A stretch of 64,000 nucleotides of DNA, from contig WIXG01000237.1 in NCBI GenBank assembly GCA_009869945.1, forward strand, positions 1-64,000, given 5' to 3'. The notes beneath the pieces are model-generated. The model was given only the letters and a program-made list of their open reading frames with translations, ran no database searches and was not told where the DNA came from. The DNA comes from Mesaphorura yosii (Eukaryota; Arthropoda; Collembola; Poduromorpha; Tullbergiidae). Position numbers and translations under genes: made by a program. Of this stretch, positions 22,336 through 34,300 are shown piece by piece (the stretch's first letter is position 1; each line of letters begins with the position of its first letter).

Positions 22336-24178
22336 ATGAGTTCATCAGCAAATTCAGACGGTGAACAAGCACTCATGCCAGCAATATCTCCAAGGGCACC
22401 TGCCTACACATCTTTAGCGGAGGTCTACTCTCGTGTCAGGCCATTTGCAAGTCCGTACTCTTACTATGCTTCGTCGTACTTCCAAGCCGGTAACCCCAGT
22501 GGTCAGGCATCATCAGCACCCATGGATCCTTACATGCAGTTTGCTGCCAATACCATGATGCCAATGATGCATCCCCAGATGGTTTCACCAATGATGTTTA
22601 TGCCACCACATCAACTTGCTTACAACCAGTTCAACCCTTGGTACGGGTATGCTTCGAATCCGTATGCCCACGTAGCGCAGGTCCCACTCCAGTGGCCTCC
22701 TCAAATTCTTGGACTTGCACCGCAGAATCTTACATCATATCAACCATTTCGAGCTCCAACACCCACAGAACCAAGGTAATTGAAACTGAAAGCGGTTGAG
22801 CTTGGAATGCTTGAGGCATTGAATGATTTGTGTTCATGTGATGAAGATGCTGAATAATGTGTATTTTAGACCAGAAGCACACAATGAAGCTGCTGTCAGC
22901 AGTTCAACTTTTAATTCTGCTCAGACTCAATCTTCTATGTCTACAAATTCAGTTGATGCTGAAATGCCTCTGAATTTGGGGTCACGAGGACGTTATGAGG
23001 CTCAGAACGCTTCTGCTGCTTCAGAATCGATCGCCGAATCGAATGGAAATGTGGATATTACAACGGTCGATGACGACGGCGAACCTTTAAACGTTCAACT
23101 ACGACGATCCGAGCAGTTAGTTCTTCTTAAGCTATGAAGTTGAATTGATATTACTTTAAACTTTACTCTTATTATAATAAATGTAGGATGGACTTGCCCG
23201 TGCCCAGAGTTCGTGCAGCTAGAGTGGCCAAGAACCGCAAACCCGAAGCTCCTAAAGCGAATGAGGTAGCTCGTCCAAAGCCACGAAAGCGGCTAGCTTC
23301 CCGTCGAAACCGAAATAAATCATCCAAGAAGGGAAATCCCACAAAGGTGGTACAGCAAGCCCGAGCGCCTGCATCTGTGGCGAGTACATCATCCTCAATA
23401 ATGAATATACCAACAACGTAAGGGAAAGCAATCGACACTAGATCTAACTGAAAGAGGGGTTGTACGTTTTGATTAAAAAGTTGTAATTAAATATACATAG
23501 AATTAGACTTGAAGACGAAGTTGTGAGAATTAAGCCTTGGACAAGCAACTCGAACTTACAGGGACAACAGGAAAGAACTTCACCTTCGCCAGGTGAAATT
23601 AAATATAATTTAATTCATTCATACTTGTTGGTTCCTTCGCATTATCATTCTCTTTGTTTCGTTTAGTGTCAATTTTTGTTCAAGGAGATACGTCGTCTGT
23701 CTCGGAACGAACGTCACAGCTTTGGAATAAAAATGCACCATCTGCCTCAACCGCCTCGACTATGCTGATCAAACCCTCCTATGTCAGGTATAATCAATAC
23801 TTTTGAAAAATCGAATTGGTAACCTGTGTGTTGTTTCAATTAACATAATTCATAACTTATAGTCTCGCCAATCTTAAAAGACACTTCAACTTCCCACTCA
23901 ATCCCGAAGGAGGTTCGCCAACACGTCAAGGTGGCGAAGATACAAAGCAACAAGCACCAATGTCTCCGAGGGCGACCTTTTTGAAGAGTCTTGGAATTGT
24001 CCCCAAGGAGCTTAATGCATCTGCTGCTGCCAGCCCAGAAGACAGCAGGACTGTCTTCTGGGCTGCTGAAGAAGCTGGAGAGAGGACGGTCCCGATTCTA
24101 GGTACAACTTCCAATGGCAAAAAGAGACCAAAGGGACGTCCGAGAAAAATTGTGGCTGAACAACCTTCTAGAATCTAG
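22336..24178 (+). CDS. Basic AT-hook protein of unknown family
   Basis: Six coding exons: 22336-22775, 22870-23115, 23187-23417, 23501-23592, 23667-23787 and 23863-24178 (1446 nt, 481 aa). I do not recognise the family. Residues about 25-145 are low complexity, rich in Met, Pro, Tyr, Gln and Ala (for example MMPMMHPQMVSPMMFMPPHQ). The middle is Ser/acidic, ending in DITTVDDDGEPLNVQLRRSEQ. A strongly basic segment then follows (RVAKNRKPEAPK, RPKPRKRLASRRNRNKSSKK). The C-terminus has KKRPKGRPRKIVAE, a classic AT-hook that binds the minor groove of AT-rich DNA. A nuclear, DNA-binding protein is therefore likely. It is embedded among divergent histone genes, which fits a chromatin role, but this is inference. 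AATAAA occurs near 24476. The start has no upstream in-frame alternative that looks better. Confidence 0.75.
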
Positions 24179-24876
24179 ATAAAATATTGTAATTGAGTGG
24201 CGACTGGCAAGTGTAGCCTCTTTAGCAAGATTGTACTTCAATGAACGTCTATTTCCATTTACTTACAAAATCAGCTATAGTTATTTAATAAGTTAAGACT
24301 TAAGACTGTTAAGTTCTTTCATCCTCTGCGAGCTTTATTTGCTTCTAGACTCTTTGTAAATCTTTATTCAGATGTAAGGTTATTGATTTTCAAATTATTT
24401 GAGTAAATTCTGATTATGTTATTCAATGGCTATGTTGTTGCGTTATTTAGTGGTCCAATGGTTTTAATTTGTTATAATAAACTGGTTGCGTTCTTGTTTT
24501 ATTGAACTGAAATATGAAAGTCGCCGTTATTTCGTAGTCTTCACTCGTTTCTATGCTAATTGCACTTCACCAATCCATCGCACAACGCAGAAAGCATGAA
24601 CAATAAATTCAGCAAATCATCCACAATCCACAGCCTCACAAATCACAATTCGCCATTCTCGTAAAATCAGATGTTACAAAGAAATAATTCGAATCTAGCA
24701 AAAGGCGTTCTAAGACAAAGGCTTGAGAAAGCAAGAGAATTAAGAATTCTATTGCTTTCTGCACGAATCAGTGCAATGCTCTATTCGCGGCTCGGAAGTG
24801 CGTTGGCCTGTCAAAATAATGGCAGGTCCGTTTTCGCGAATTAGCCACTTCGACAACATCGGACTCACCGGAGACC
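24179..24876. other. 3' UTR of the AT-hook gene and spacer to H2A
   Basis: This AT-rich stretch holds the polyadenylation signal of the AT-hook gene (AATAAA near 24476) and, at its end, the promoter of the H2A-like gene. No other gene is seen. Confidence 0.5.
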
Positions 24877-24884
24877 TATAAAAG
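24877..24884 (+). promoter_or_regulatory. TATA box of the H2A-like gene
   Basis: TATAAAAG lies 164 bases upstream of the H2A-like start codon, a distance almost equal to that in the H3-like gene. CATCGGACTC at 24857-24866, shared with the H3-like promoter, lies just upstream. Confidence 0.75.
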
Positions 24885-25040
24885 GCAGCCTTCCGTGCCC
24901 ATGCGATCAGTGTTTGAGCAGATCTGAAAGCGATACCAACTCGTCTCACGTCTCTCAAGATTAAGAGGATTCTATTTGTACTGCATCTGGATCAAGAATT
25001 AAGACAACATTTTCTCACAAGAGCGAAGGAAAATATCAAG

Positions 25041-25511
25041 ATGACTGCACGGAAGAGTGAAGATCCGGGGAAGGCGGCACGAGAGTCTCAAGGAAAGCAA
25101 GACAACGCTCCTGGAGGAGGCAAAGGCAAGGGGAAAACTGTGAAGGCCGCTCGGAAGAAAAAGTCCCGATCAAGTCGCTGTGGTCTCCAGTTTCCCGTCG
25201 GACGTGTCCATCGCCTCTTAAAGAAAGGACAGTTTGGAGAAAGAATTGGCGGTGGAGCCGCAGTCTACTTGGCGGCCGTCATGGAGTATCTGACCGCAGA
25301 AATTCTGGAGCTGGGTGGCAACGCAGCTCGAGACAACAAGAAAGGAAGAATCATCCCAAGACACATTCAGCTGGCCATCGGAAATGACGATGAACTCACA
25401 AAACTGCTATCGGGAGTCACCATTGCTCAAGGAGGTGTCCTGCCGAATATCCATCCAAACCTTTTGCCCAAACATGAGCAGAAGAGGAATGCGAAGCCAC
25501 AATCTTCATAG
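25041..25511 (+). CDS. Divergent histone H2A with long N-terminal tail
   Basis: An intronless gene for a 156-residue H2A-like histone (canonical about 125-130). About 38 extra residues rich in Lys, Gly, Ala and Glu precede the fold. The core is clear: [76 protein letters not shown] and [18 protein letters not shown]. Acidic-patch positions are mostly kept, with NDDEL replacing NDEEL. The L1 loop ([12 protein letters not shown]) differs from canonical NYAERVGAGAP. The docking region reads [10 protein letters not shown] instead of NIQAVLLPKK. No SQ[E/D] motif of H2A.X is seen, and the sequence is not H2A.Z. The start follows a TATA box and a leader of about 130 nt. It probably partners the H2B-like protein of the same cluster. 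Confidence 0.94.
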   Translation: MTARKSEDPGKAARESQGKQDNAPGGGKGKGKTVKAARKKKSRSSRCGLQFPVGRVHRLLKKGQFGERIGGGAAVYLAAVMEYLTAEILELGGNAARDNKKGRIIPRHIQLAIGNDDELTKLLSGVTIAQGGVLPNIHPNLLPKHEQKRNAKPQSS

Positions 25512-25543
25512 TCCGCTCTCCTCAACAGGGACTTTAAACCAAC

Positions 25544-25582
25544 GGCCCTTTTAAGGGCCACCAATCTTTCCGAAGAGTAAAA
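25544..25582 (+). terminator. Histone 3' stem-loop and downstream element (H2A-like gene)
   Basis: GGCCCTTTTAAGGGCC at 25544-25559, followed by ACCA and then CGAAGAGTAAAA near 25571-25582. The stem and loop are identical to those of the H2B-like gene, which points to the same SLBP/U7 processing. Confidence 0.92.
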
Positions 25583-25980
25583 TATTGCAATTTTTGCATG
25601 ATGCTTTTCCGTCTCCATTTGCATTGAAAAAATTGAACCACTCCTTCAAAAATCAAAGGGATGTGACGAAGGACAAGAAATTGCCACGAATCTATGTTCA
25701 CCCATTGAAATTACATGCACAAAGAAAGTCAACACCTTTCGTAGCCTTCACAAACGCAGGCGGGAACTGTGCACGTAAAAAGAACAGAAGAATTGGCGTC
25801 GCCAGTAGTGAATTCTGAAAGCGGAAACAAAAGCAATTCTGTTTCAGCAAGCTCAAATTCTTGCTAATTGTGCAGTTTTGCAATAATCGGTGGATCGTGA
25901 ATTTGAAGACTGATGACGTTATCAGTTACGAAATTTCGACTCCAGAATCTGCTCATTAGAAGTCTGCACTATAGTCCACG
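25583..25980. other. Spacer upstream of the separase fusion gene
   Basis: About 400 bases with no gene. An in-frame TAG lies three codons before the ATG at 25981, so the reading frame cannot extend upstream without an intron. No TATA box is obvious. Confidence 0.5.
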
Positions 25981-28900
25981 ATGACATTGAGATTAAGTTC
26001 GTCCAGCCGACACAGTTCATCAAACACTAAGCTGCTCTACGATGTGCACGCTACCGATGGATCTATTGTTCAAGTACTCCAAATTGATGGCGAAGATCAC
26101 CTTACACAGATTGCAAAAGGTATCAAACTGAAGAGCACATGGAAATGGATGCGAAATTCAGTTGTTTTCGGAACCCTCTCTGATTCAGGAGTCATTCAGA
26201 TATGGGATTTGTTGGTAGGTTGTACCGGTTTCCTATCAGAATGGAAAGCCAAGAATCTGACTTCTGTTTTTATTTCGCAGACACGCCGTGCTATTATGCG
26301 ACTAGAAATCGAAGGGGCAGCGAATTGTTTATGGGCAAATTTTCTAATTGCGCCAAACGGAAACCCATTCCTTTTCCTGAAGGACAAGTTCCAGTTGTCA
26401 TTTAAGGAGCTGACAACACCAACTTCTACAGTCTGCCACATGAAACCTGTAGAAGGGCTTGAACATGTAATTGGATTTTGTACACCCAAGATTCATAATA
26501 ATTACTTGATTTGCTCTAACGGCTCGAGTGGGATCGCAACGGTTGGCTTTTTCACTCACATTTATGCAAGCTCAAGCGAACACAACGCGGATGGATTAAT
26601 GATCTCAAAATTGTTACCTTCACCTCAAGCCAATCATGGAATGCTTATAATTTTGACGGTGATTACTGACTGGCTCGTAATCATATACGAAGATGGACAC
26701 GTTGAGATATACGATTTTGGACAGGGCCAGGTGACATTCAAATGTGATCTCAAGGGATATTATCAAGGTAGGCAACCTGAACTGCTAAGTGTGTTTGAAA
26801 TTCTTGGCTCAGTAAACAGAAATGACTGATTTCTCTTTTTCTTACAGATGAAGATGACACGAGTATTATACCAATGGCAATGGCCTGTGATGGCAGAGCA
26901 GATTTGGGAAGAATTGCTATTGCCGTCGCAGGTGCAAGCCCCAGAGTCTTTATCCTGGACATCAGTGCCACAAATGAAATAATATCCGTACCTCTCGCGC
27001 CTTCCATATTTAATATGGACGGATGTTGTGACATCGCCATGTGTCCTGACGATAAAGTCGATATGCTTGCCATGTCGGGTCTGTCTGGCTCAGTCGACGT
27101 GTACAAGCTATCCAGTTTAGAACACCTAGAAAATGTACCTCATCGAGAAAAAGTTGTCAAATATCTCAAATTCATCCTCAAGCCTTCGAATTCACAAGAT
27201 GGCAACGAAATATTGCTTCTTTGTGTATCAAAATCAAACTTATCACTCTGGAACATATCTGAATGTGAAAATAATCCGGCTGACTGTGAGAATGTTTACG
27301 ATGCTTGTTTGCTTGATTTACCATTTGTGTACAATGTCCTAAAGGCCGATCGCTTATGTATTAGGCGGAAGACTGTGTTAAAAAGAACTCCACGACTTAA
27401 CCAAGAAGCTGGTGATACTGTCGGCACATTATCAACCCAACTCCAATCACTTACTTTAACCACCACTAAAGAAAACAAAAGAAGACACTGTACAAAATCC
27501 TACAGGCTCAACAAAAGCCTTATTAACCAAGCAAAACATAAGACTGAAGCAGAAGCAAGATCCACTTCATTAAATACGAGGAATGAACAACATTACGTTA
27601 ACTGCGATGACCACTTACCCAAAAGAATTCACAAGTTAGCCGTATGGATGAATGGAATGAAGGGAACTGAACGAAAAAATGAAATTATTGAAAGATGGGA
27701 CATGTTACGGAGTTCATCTAATACTGACAACAAACCCGACGACATTTCGAAGTTGTTGAATATCGATAAGGAGAGGGTGGATAAATTCAGCTTATTCCGG
27801 GATTTCGACATTTTTGCGAATGTACGGAGTACAAATTATAGTTGTTCTGTCTATCCAGGTAAAGCTAAGCCTTGATTTTATATGATAAATACGATATTAA
27901 TTTATTGTTTTGAATTTTATAGATTTACTCAAGATGACCGCGTTCTCATTGTGGCAGCAGGGTGAAATTAAGGAATGTTTGCACTATCTTGTAGCAGCTC
28001 ATGGAACTTTCCTGAAAACGGACATTTTTGATAAACACTTGGCAGTTGTGGTGTAAGAATTAGTTATCTATAAGTTGAGAGCCCGAACTATGGGTTCCTG
28101 TTCATGTGCGGTTTCTAATTAGGAGTGATGATGAGAAGATCGAAAAGAATGAGGCTGACCGTGCCGACGTCGATAAAAAAACTGTGCAAGAAAAGGAAAT
28201 GAAGGTAAAAATGTACTATGATCACATGAGGGATTTGGAGGCTTTCAACGGTTCATCCTCCCTGGACTTTCAAAAGAAGCTTAATGAAATCAATCCAGGT
28301 AATTAATAACTAAAGGCCTCGAATTGAGAACAAAGTTAATGAAATCTGACCTGATGGTAACAGAATGGACCATCGTACAATTCACGTCAATGTTTCATTG
28401 TCAAAACCGATTCCACACGGACGTGGTGGGACATCAGGAAACACCTGCCATATTTCTGACATGCTTTGCAACTCCTCCTGTAGGTTTGAGTTGATATAAG
28501 TGCCAATTGTTAGTCAATTGCGTTTGTTCAGTGAGTCACTAAAGCGTTCTGGTGTTATAGGGAACCCGAGAGTTCGGTTCTTTCGTTACGTACATTCCCG
28601 GCCCAGTGAAGAACTTGGCTATTTCGAAATGGAGTTTAATAGATCAATTTGTCCAACTGATGGTTGAGAATCGGCAAATAAGTACAAAGAATTTTGAACG
28701 ACGAGAATATTGGGAAACAAGAGCAGAGCATAATCGCAAGATGACGGTAAATGCAAAGTTAAGTATAAGCTACAGCGCTCTGAAGGATCTTACTTGACAT
28801 ACTTAAATTAGACGATTCTGGCTGCGATGGAAGAAAACTGGCTCTTTCCTTGGAGTTTCTTACTTGGGGGAAATCTGGTGGACAATAATTTGCAGAATCA

Positions 28901-30131
28901 GATTGCCAGTACGATTCGTCGAATTGAAAGTGATGTGAAAAGACAACTGACGTCTACTCAGAAAGTTCTCCTGTCGAAATTGGTTGGGAATTTCAACATT
29001 CTTCCGCAAATAGTCAAGAACTCGATCGGTCACCTTATCTCGCATATTTTGGATGGATTGAAGGTGCCCCTGAGTAAGATTTCTGAATCAGTCATTAAGT
29101 TAGGCAGGGGTATACCTTTGGCGGCTAGTCGACACCCAACTATACTTGTGTTGGATCAGGTTGGTTAGTATACTTTTATAATCGTCTTCTGATCTTGAAT
29201 CAAGGCAAATTTTAATACCTACAGGAAATTGAACATCTTCCTTGGGAATGGATAACGTGCATGCGTAGCACAAGCGTGACTCGGATTCAGTCAATGCCTC
29301 TACTCTATGCGTCAATGAAACTAGTCGAACAACGAGAACCCATCAATCCCAAGAAATGCTTCTACGTGTTGAATCCGGACCAGAGTTTGGCCAATGTCCA
29401 GAAAAGATTGAAGAAGTATTTTGCTAGCAGAAAGGCCTGGAATGGAATTACTGGCGCGATCCCTCCGCAGAAGAACGTTGACGACGTCTTGCAGAATCAG
29501 GACGTATATTTGTAAGTCAAAGAGTCCTTGCACCCACGAGCGAGCTGGTGAAACGTATTAATTCATAAGATTGTAAGAAATTTTCCTATCACAATTAGGT
29601 ACTGTGGTCACGGTACTGGGCAAAGCTTCTATCCCGATCACGCACTACAAAAGATAATTTGCAACGCTGTGCCCTTATTGATGGGTTGTGCTAGTGTTCA
29701 ATACAAGTACACAGGATCCAAATCCTACTCCACATCAGTGCTCAACGCCTATATGGTTGCATTGTGGTAAGCAGTACACATGTTCATAGCAGCGACTTTT
29801 GATTGTATCCTGCCATAATACAAATTGGAATTGGAATTATTGCAGTCCCAGTGTCGTCGGATTTCTCTGGGAAGTCACCGATGTCGAGTGTGATCGAGTT
29901 ACAGTGGAACTCTTGGAACGCTGGATCCCAGCCCCGAAGGGCACACAACTGCCAGAAATGGGTGGATTCGATACCAAAACAGAGCGACCACGAACGGCGT
30001 GCCTTTCAACTGCTGTTCGAGCGTCCAGATCAGCCGCAACGCAGTTTATGACCGAAGCTGCCATTGTCAACTACGGTCTTCCAGTTCACGTGCAGTACAC
30101 TCCAGAAAAGCCTGCCAGTGCTTGTCGATGA
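25981..30131 (+). CDS. Separase with N-terminal GNB1L/Asa1-like WD40 propeller (apparent fusion)
   Basis: Separase is the cysteine protease that cleaves the cohesin kleisin at anaphase. Exons: 25981-26214, 26281-26767, 26848-27858, 27923-28052, 28123-28298, 28364-28479, 28561-28746, 28812-29159, 29225-29511, 29599-29766 and 29846-30131 (3429 nt, 1142 aa). Residues about 1-380 form degenerate WD blades (GVIQIWDL, LVIIYEDGHVEIYDF, SPRVFILDI, GSVDVYKL, SNLSLWNIS). The segment SGVIQIWDLLTRRA and the later IGFC and YEDG motifs resemble GNB1L/Asa1. A polar linker (about 380-640) and a TPR-like LLKMTAFSLWQQGEIKECLH follow. The C-terminal protease domain (about 680-1142) has EWTIVQF, LDQEIEHLPWEW and CFYVLNPDQSL, catalytic His996 in YCGHGTG and Cys1022 in LLMGCAS. 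No stop, polyadenylation signal or promoter separates the halves. Two adjacent genes merged by my splicing model remain the alternative. AATAAA is at 30311. Confidence 0.85.
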
Positions 30132-31327
30132 CCTCACCTTAGTGGCATCAGGGTTTAATTGTATTTTGTTTTTTTATCATTTTAATGTGTGTTCAGTCGA
30201 ATATTTCTCACTTAAACTTTCGCGAATGTTTGTGCTCGTCTTTTTGGCAACGTTTTAAGGTTGTATTTTAAGTACCCGTTTCAAAGTTCGTTGTTTTGAT
30301 GCAATGCAGTAATAAATCGCAACCAAAAAATGATGATGGACTTGTTTGCTATTCGTTGCCTGAAGCAAAGCCGGAAGACCTTCGTCGCTTTTGATTGGCG
30401 AAATTGTGACAATGAAGCCTAAGCCGGGTGTCTGAAAATGGAATCCCTATTTTCGTAAAAGCGGCATGGCATGTCAAAGAAGCGACGCGCAGGGCGAATG
30501 AGACAACATGACTCATGGTTGCATCGAATTATCCTGCTTTTCAATTTCAAAGCATGGCTTACCATTATCAAATCCACAATAATTATTAATTACGAAAGGC
30601 TTCATTTATTTGACTTTATTTCGACTTATAGAACCCTGATTTTCTGAAGTAGCACAAATAATTAATTCTTAAAAGACATACATATATTTGGGACAGCCCC
30701 GTGGCTATTCTAATTCTAAGTATATTGAATAACAACATTTATAGTGAGACTAGCCGGTGTAGGATAGATTCGTACTGCTAGACAAAATCGCACGTTCTGA
30801 AATAGTACGACTAAACTTATTCTTCAATATCTCATACACGATTCGTTCACAAGCTTTGTACGGCACACTCATTGTTAAAGCTTTCTGTACACCTCACATC
30901 AAACATCACAGCAAGTGTTCCACACAGGTCCTTAGTTCCTCTAAGTAGTAAGTAATGAAAGAAGATTATTATGAGAGCAATGTTCATTTATTTTAAGTTA
31001 ACTTGATAAACTTCTCAAGTCAAAACTTGAGAGTTTGACAGAAATGTCCCAAACAACGCGACGTATAAACCTCAAGTATCTTATCGCATCGAGGCAATAA
31101 GTTTAAAAATACCGTACGCTATTATAATCACTTTAATTTTTCAATATTTCTCCCGGATTTGATCATCGGTTGGATCGGTTAAATTTTAAAAGCAACTTGT
31201 GCATGTTATAAGTAGGTTTTGTCTGTAAGCCCTGCTGAATTTGATACAACTCTCATTCGGTTTGGTCATCTTAAAAACGTAAAGTCAACAAAGAAACTGC
31301 AAAGAGACGGCACATTTCGAAAAATAT
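30132..31327. other. Convergent 3' regions of the separase fusion gene and anion channel A
   Basis: The separase gene has AATAAA at 30311-30316. The rest is probably 3' UTR of channel gene A on the minus strand, with minus-strand AATAAA copies near 30992-30987 and around 30610. No further coding sequence was recognised. Confidence 0.5.
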
Positions 31328-34300
31328 TCACGTCAGCAGATAATACGGCCAGTAAATGAAATTGAAGCAAGCAAATGCTAGGGGAAATGCAAATCTGCAA
31401 GTTTCGTCTATTGTTCGTGCAGTTGTGACGAGTGGTCCAATTGCTCGAGTCGCTGACGTTGGTGGTTCAAACAGATTGCCGAGACCAGAGATTGCGCTCC
31501 TCTCGTCCGGATTTAAAACCGCCTGATCTTCCAATGAATGAAGTGACGGGTCCAGAACCATGGTGCCTGAGATGAATGTTGCTTCCAGCTTATTCCCAGC
31601 CGTCATGTCGGGATCCTCTTTTTCTTTGTTCTGTGACATGACAGGGAAGAATGAAATGGCGAGAGGAAATGAGTAAAATTTTGCACTCCAAGACTGAACT
31701 CTGCGGTTGACAGTTTCTAAACTACTTTAAATATTTAATTGGGCACTTGACTTACACCGCGGTGGTAGGCGTTTCCTGTCTGTTGTTCAATGCTGTTGCC
31801 ACTTTGGAGCCGCTTTCCTCCGGACATGTCAACGAAACCGCCCCCGGTGTTTGTACTGCTTGGACTTTGTTGTTTCGTGATAAAACTTCGATGATATTCC
31901 TTCCTCCACAAATAATTCACCACAGTAAATTCCAACAGTGCCATAAACACAAAGCCTGCAATAGTCAAACAATCCCAATGAACTGGAGCTGCTGGAAAAC
32001 TTTAACAATTATGATGCGGAGATATGCTTGCCTGTGCAGGTTCCCATCCACACGTCGATGGCTTTCACGTAGCTTGCCTGCGGTAAATTTTCTTGAATGT
32101 CTGGAAACGAAAAAAGAAAGGAGAAAGAATTGTCAAATGATTGCCTTAGTTATGGTCCTTTGTTGGAAATGTCTTCGGAAATACCGCATGGCTCTTGACC
32201 ATAAATGCCCATAACCTTCAGCCTACAGTCTACTTAATCAAGTTAGCTTGACATTGTGCGTCCTGTGTACGTTATTCCTATCACCCTACATTTTCAACAT
32301 TTGAGGAAAATAATCACCTACCTAAGTCTAGGGGCACTCCGACGTAAGCTGAAGATCAACAAAGAAAGTGGATTAACAGAAATTATTAATCACAATGAAA
32401 AAATTAAGCGGCAGAATCCTGCAAGGGTTCTACGGTGGAAGGTCTGTCCTGAGCTACCCTAAGCGTTAGCATTGGATTGTGAGATCTTTTCTTATAATAT
32501 TCTGTTCCTAGTTTCGCTGAGACCGTTTCAGGTTTTGTGCCACGGGAAAAGAGAGGAGTGTACATCAAAACTTGATTTGCTGACATAATACAAGATTACT
32601 TACTTGTTGACTTCGAGGTGACCGTCAGCAGCGTCGTGATTCCCAAAGTTACTCGTCCAGGTACAGAGTTCACGTCCATCCAGAAAGAAACCCACGAGAT
32701 GACCACCATTAAAATGGTAGGCAAGTAACTCTGCACCAAATGAAATCCTAGTGACCTTGATAAGTGAAAAGCTGCAACCAAGCAGCTGTAATTTCCTGTA
32801 GGCAAATAAAAATTGCATATGCTCCAGTGCATTACATTCACGAGGTGCGACGACCTGTGCATCTTTTCACGCTTTCACTTACCAATATGTCCAATCGTTT
32901 CATGACATTTCTCCGTAACAATTGCTCCGATTTCAAACTGCGACATGCCATGATTCCCAATTGTAACCGGCTCTTCTTGCTTCCATTCCAAAAGCAATTC
33001 GTCCTTCGTTTTGGAGACTGAAAGGACAAAAAGATGCTTGAGATGCAAACATGTATAGAAAGTTCATGCTCCAAATGACAAATCGATTCTATCTCCTGCG
33101 GGATGTTGGCAATAGAATGACTTACAACTCGCCACTTCCATCGTGCATGTTTGCTTGTCGAGCGGAAACTTTGATAAGTTCATCATACATGAGAATGTCA
33201 CTTTCAATCTGCAAATACACACGAAATGCGAAAAAAAATTATTGCTAATCATCCAACCAAGAAAGTTTGCAACTGGGCAGGCGGTTTCTGCACGTCACGA
33301 CAATTTCCACTTGGCTCGAAGCACAAACAGTTTTCTACAATTTTAATGAGCACTGATAATATAAAACTCGCGACGACTCATTGTTGGGCTACTTATTATC
33401 AAGCTCCGTCATTCAAACTTCATTTTTAGTATGAAACATTCGCACTTGTGCGTAGAAAGCTCAGTCTAAAAGTGTCACCAAAACTTTTGAGAGCGCTTCG
33501 ACATGATTAAAAGTTTTGACGTGGACAAAAACTAGAAACTCAATTGAGTTCATGTGAGCATATGGAATGTGAATGTGGACGACTGAGCCGACAGCCGTCA
33601 TAAAAATTATCATACGGTTCGGATGAGCAGACGGAAGACGGACATAAATTCAATGGAATAAAAAAGCGAGGAAGAGCAGATGGCATGTGGAGACGAGATG
33701 TGGATGTAAGCACAACTAATTAGACATTTCTGGACTAATTTTGCAATTCTGTAGCGGTATGCTTTGAAAAGTTTTCCTTGTTGAAGAGTTCGCATTGTTT
33801 GACGGCAATACAGGAAGTTTTAATTTACGAAAGTGGAGAAAGTCGGTCTCCAAAGGCGTGTGGCTTGCACGCACATCTGATCCGATCCCTGAGACTATTT
33901 ATTTTGAAGACGCACTTAAGAGCTTTCGTCTTATCCATATTGACCATTGTACGCTTGCAGCCGCACCAGCTTAGATAAGAATGGAAATTAAAAATAATAC
34001 GATCATTATCTCGTGTTATTCTCGCATTAAGAATTCTCGCTTGCACTTCTGTCTCAAGACCCTTTCGTTGCATTTCGTCTCAAAAAAGAAATGACGTTTC
34101 TAGTTGGCTTTGTGGTTGCCTCAAGTCTCCGCGTGAGCTCTTCACAAGCCAGATCGGTCCAAAGAGAGCATTTTCCTTCCATTCAATAGCAGCAGTATGT
34201 TTCATGTTCTTGTGGGAGGAAAAACTTGGATAAATGTCGACTTTACAATAAAAGTTAACGCACAATCATCATCGAATTGCGAATACAGGATCGAACTGGG

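Noticed and set aside
27876-27922. End of a stand-alone GNB1L-like gene at the TGA at 27873-27875
   Set aside because: The stop lies just inside a well-formed intron (CCAG|GTAAAG to TTTATAG|ATTTAC) whose removal keeps the frame. There is no AATAAA nearby and no separate start before the protease part.
32404-32586. Minus-strand open frame between two channel A exons
   Set aside because: It lies in an intron of gene A. The flanking exons join in phase without it and receptor homologues have no such segment.
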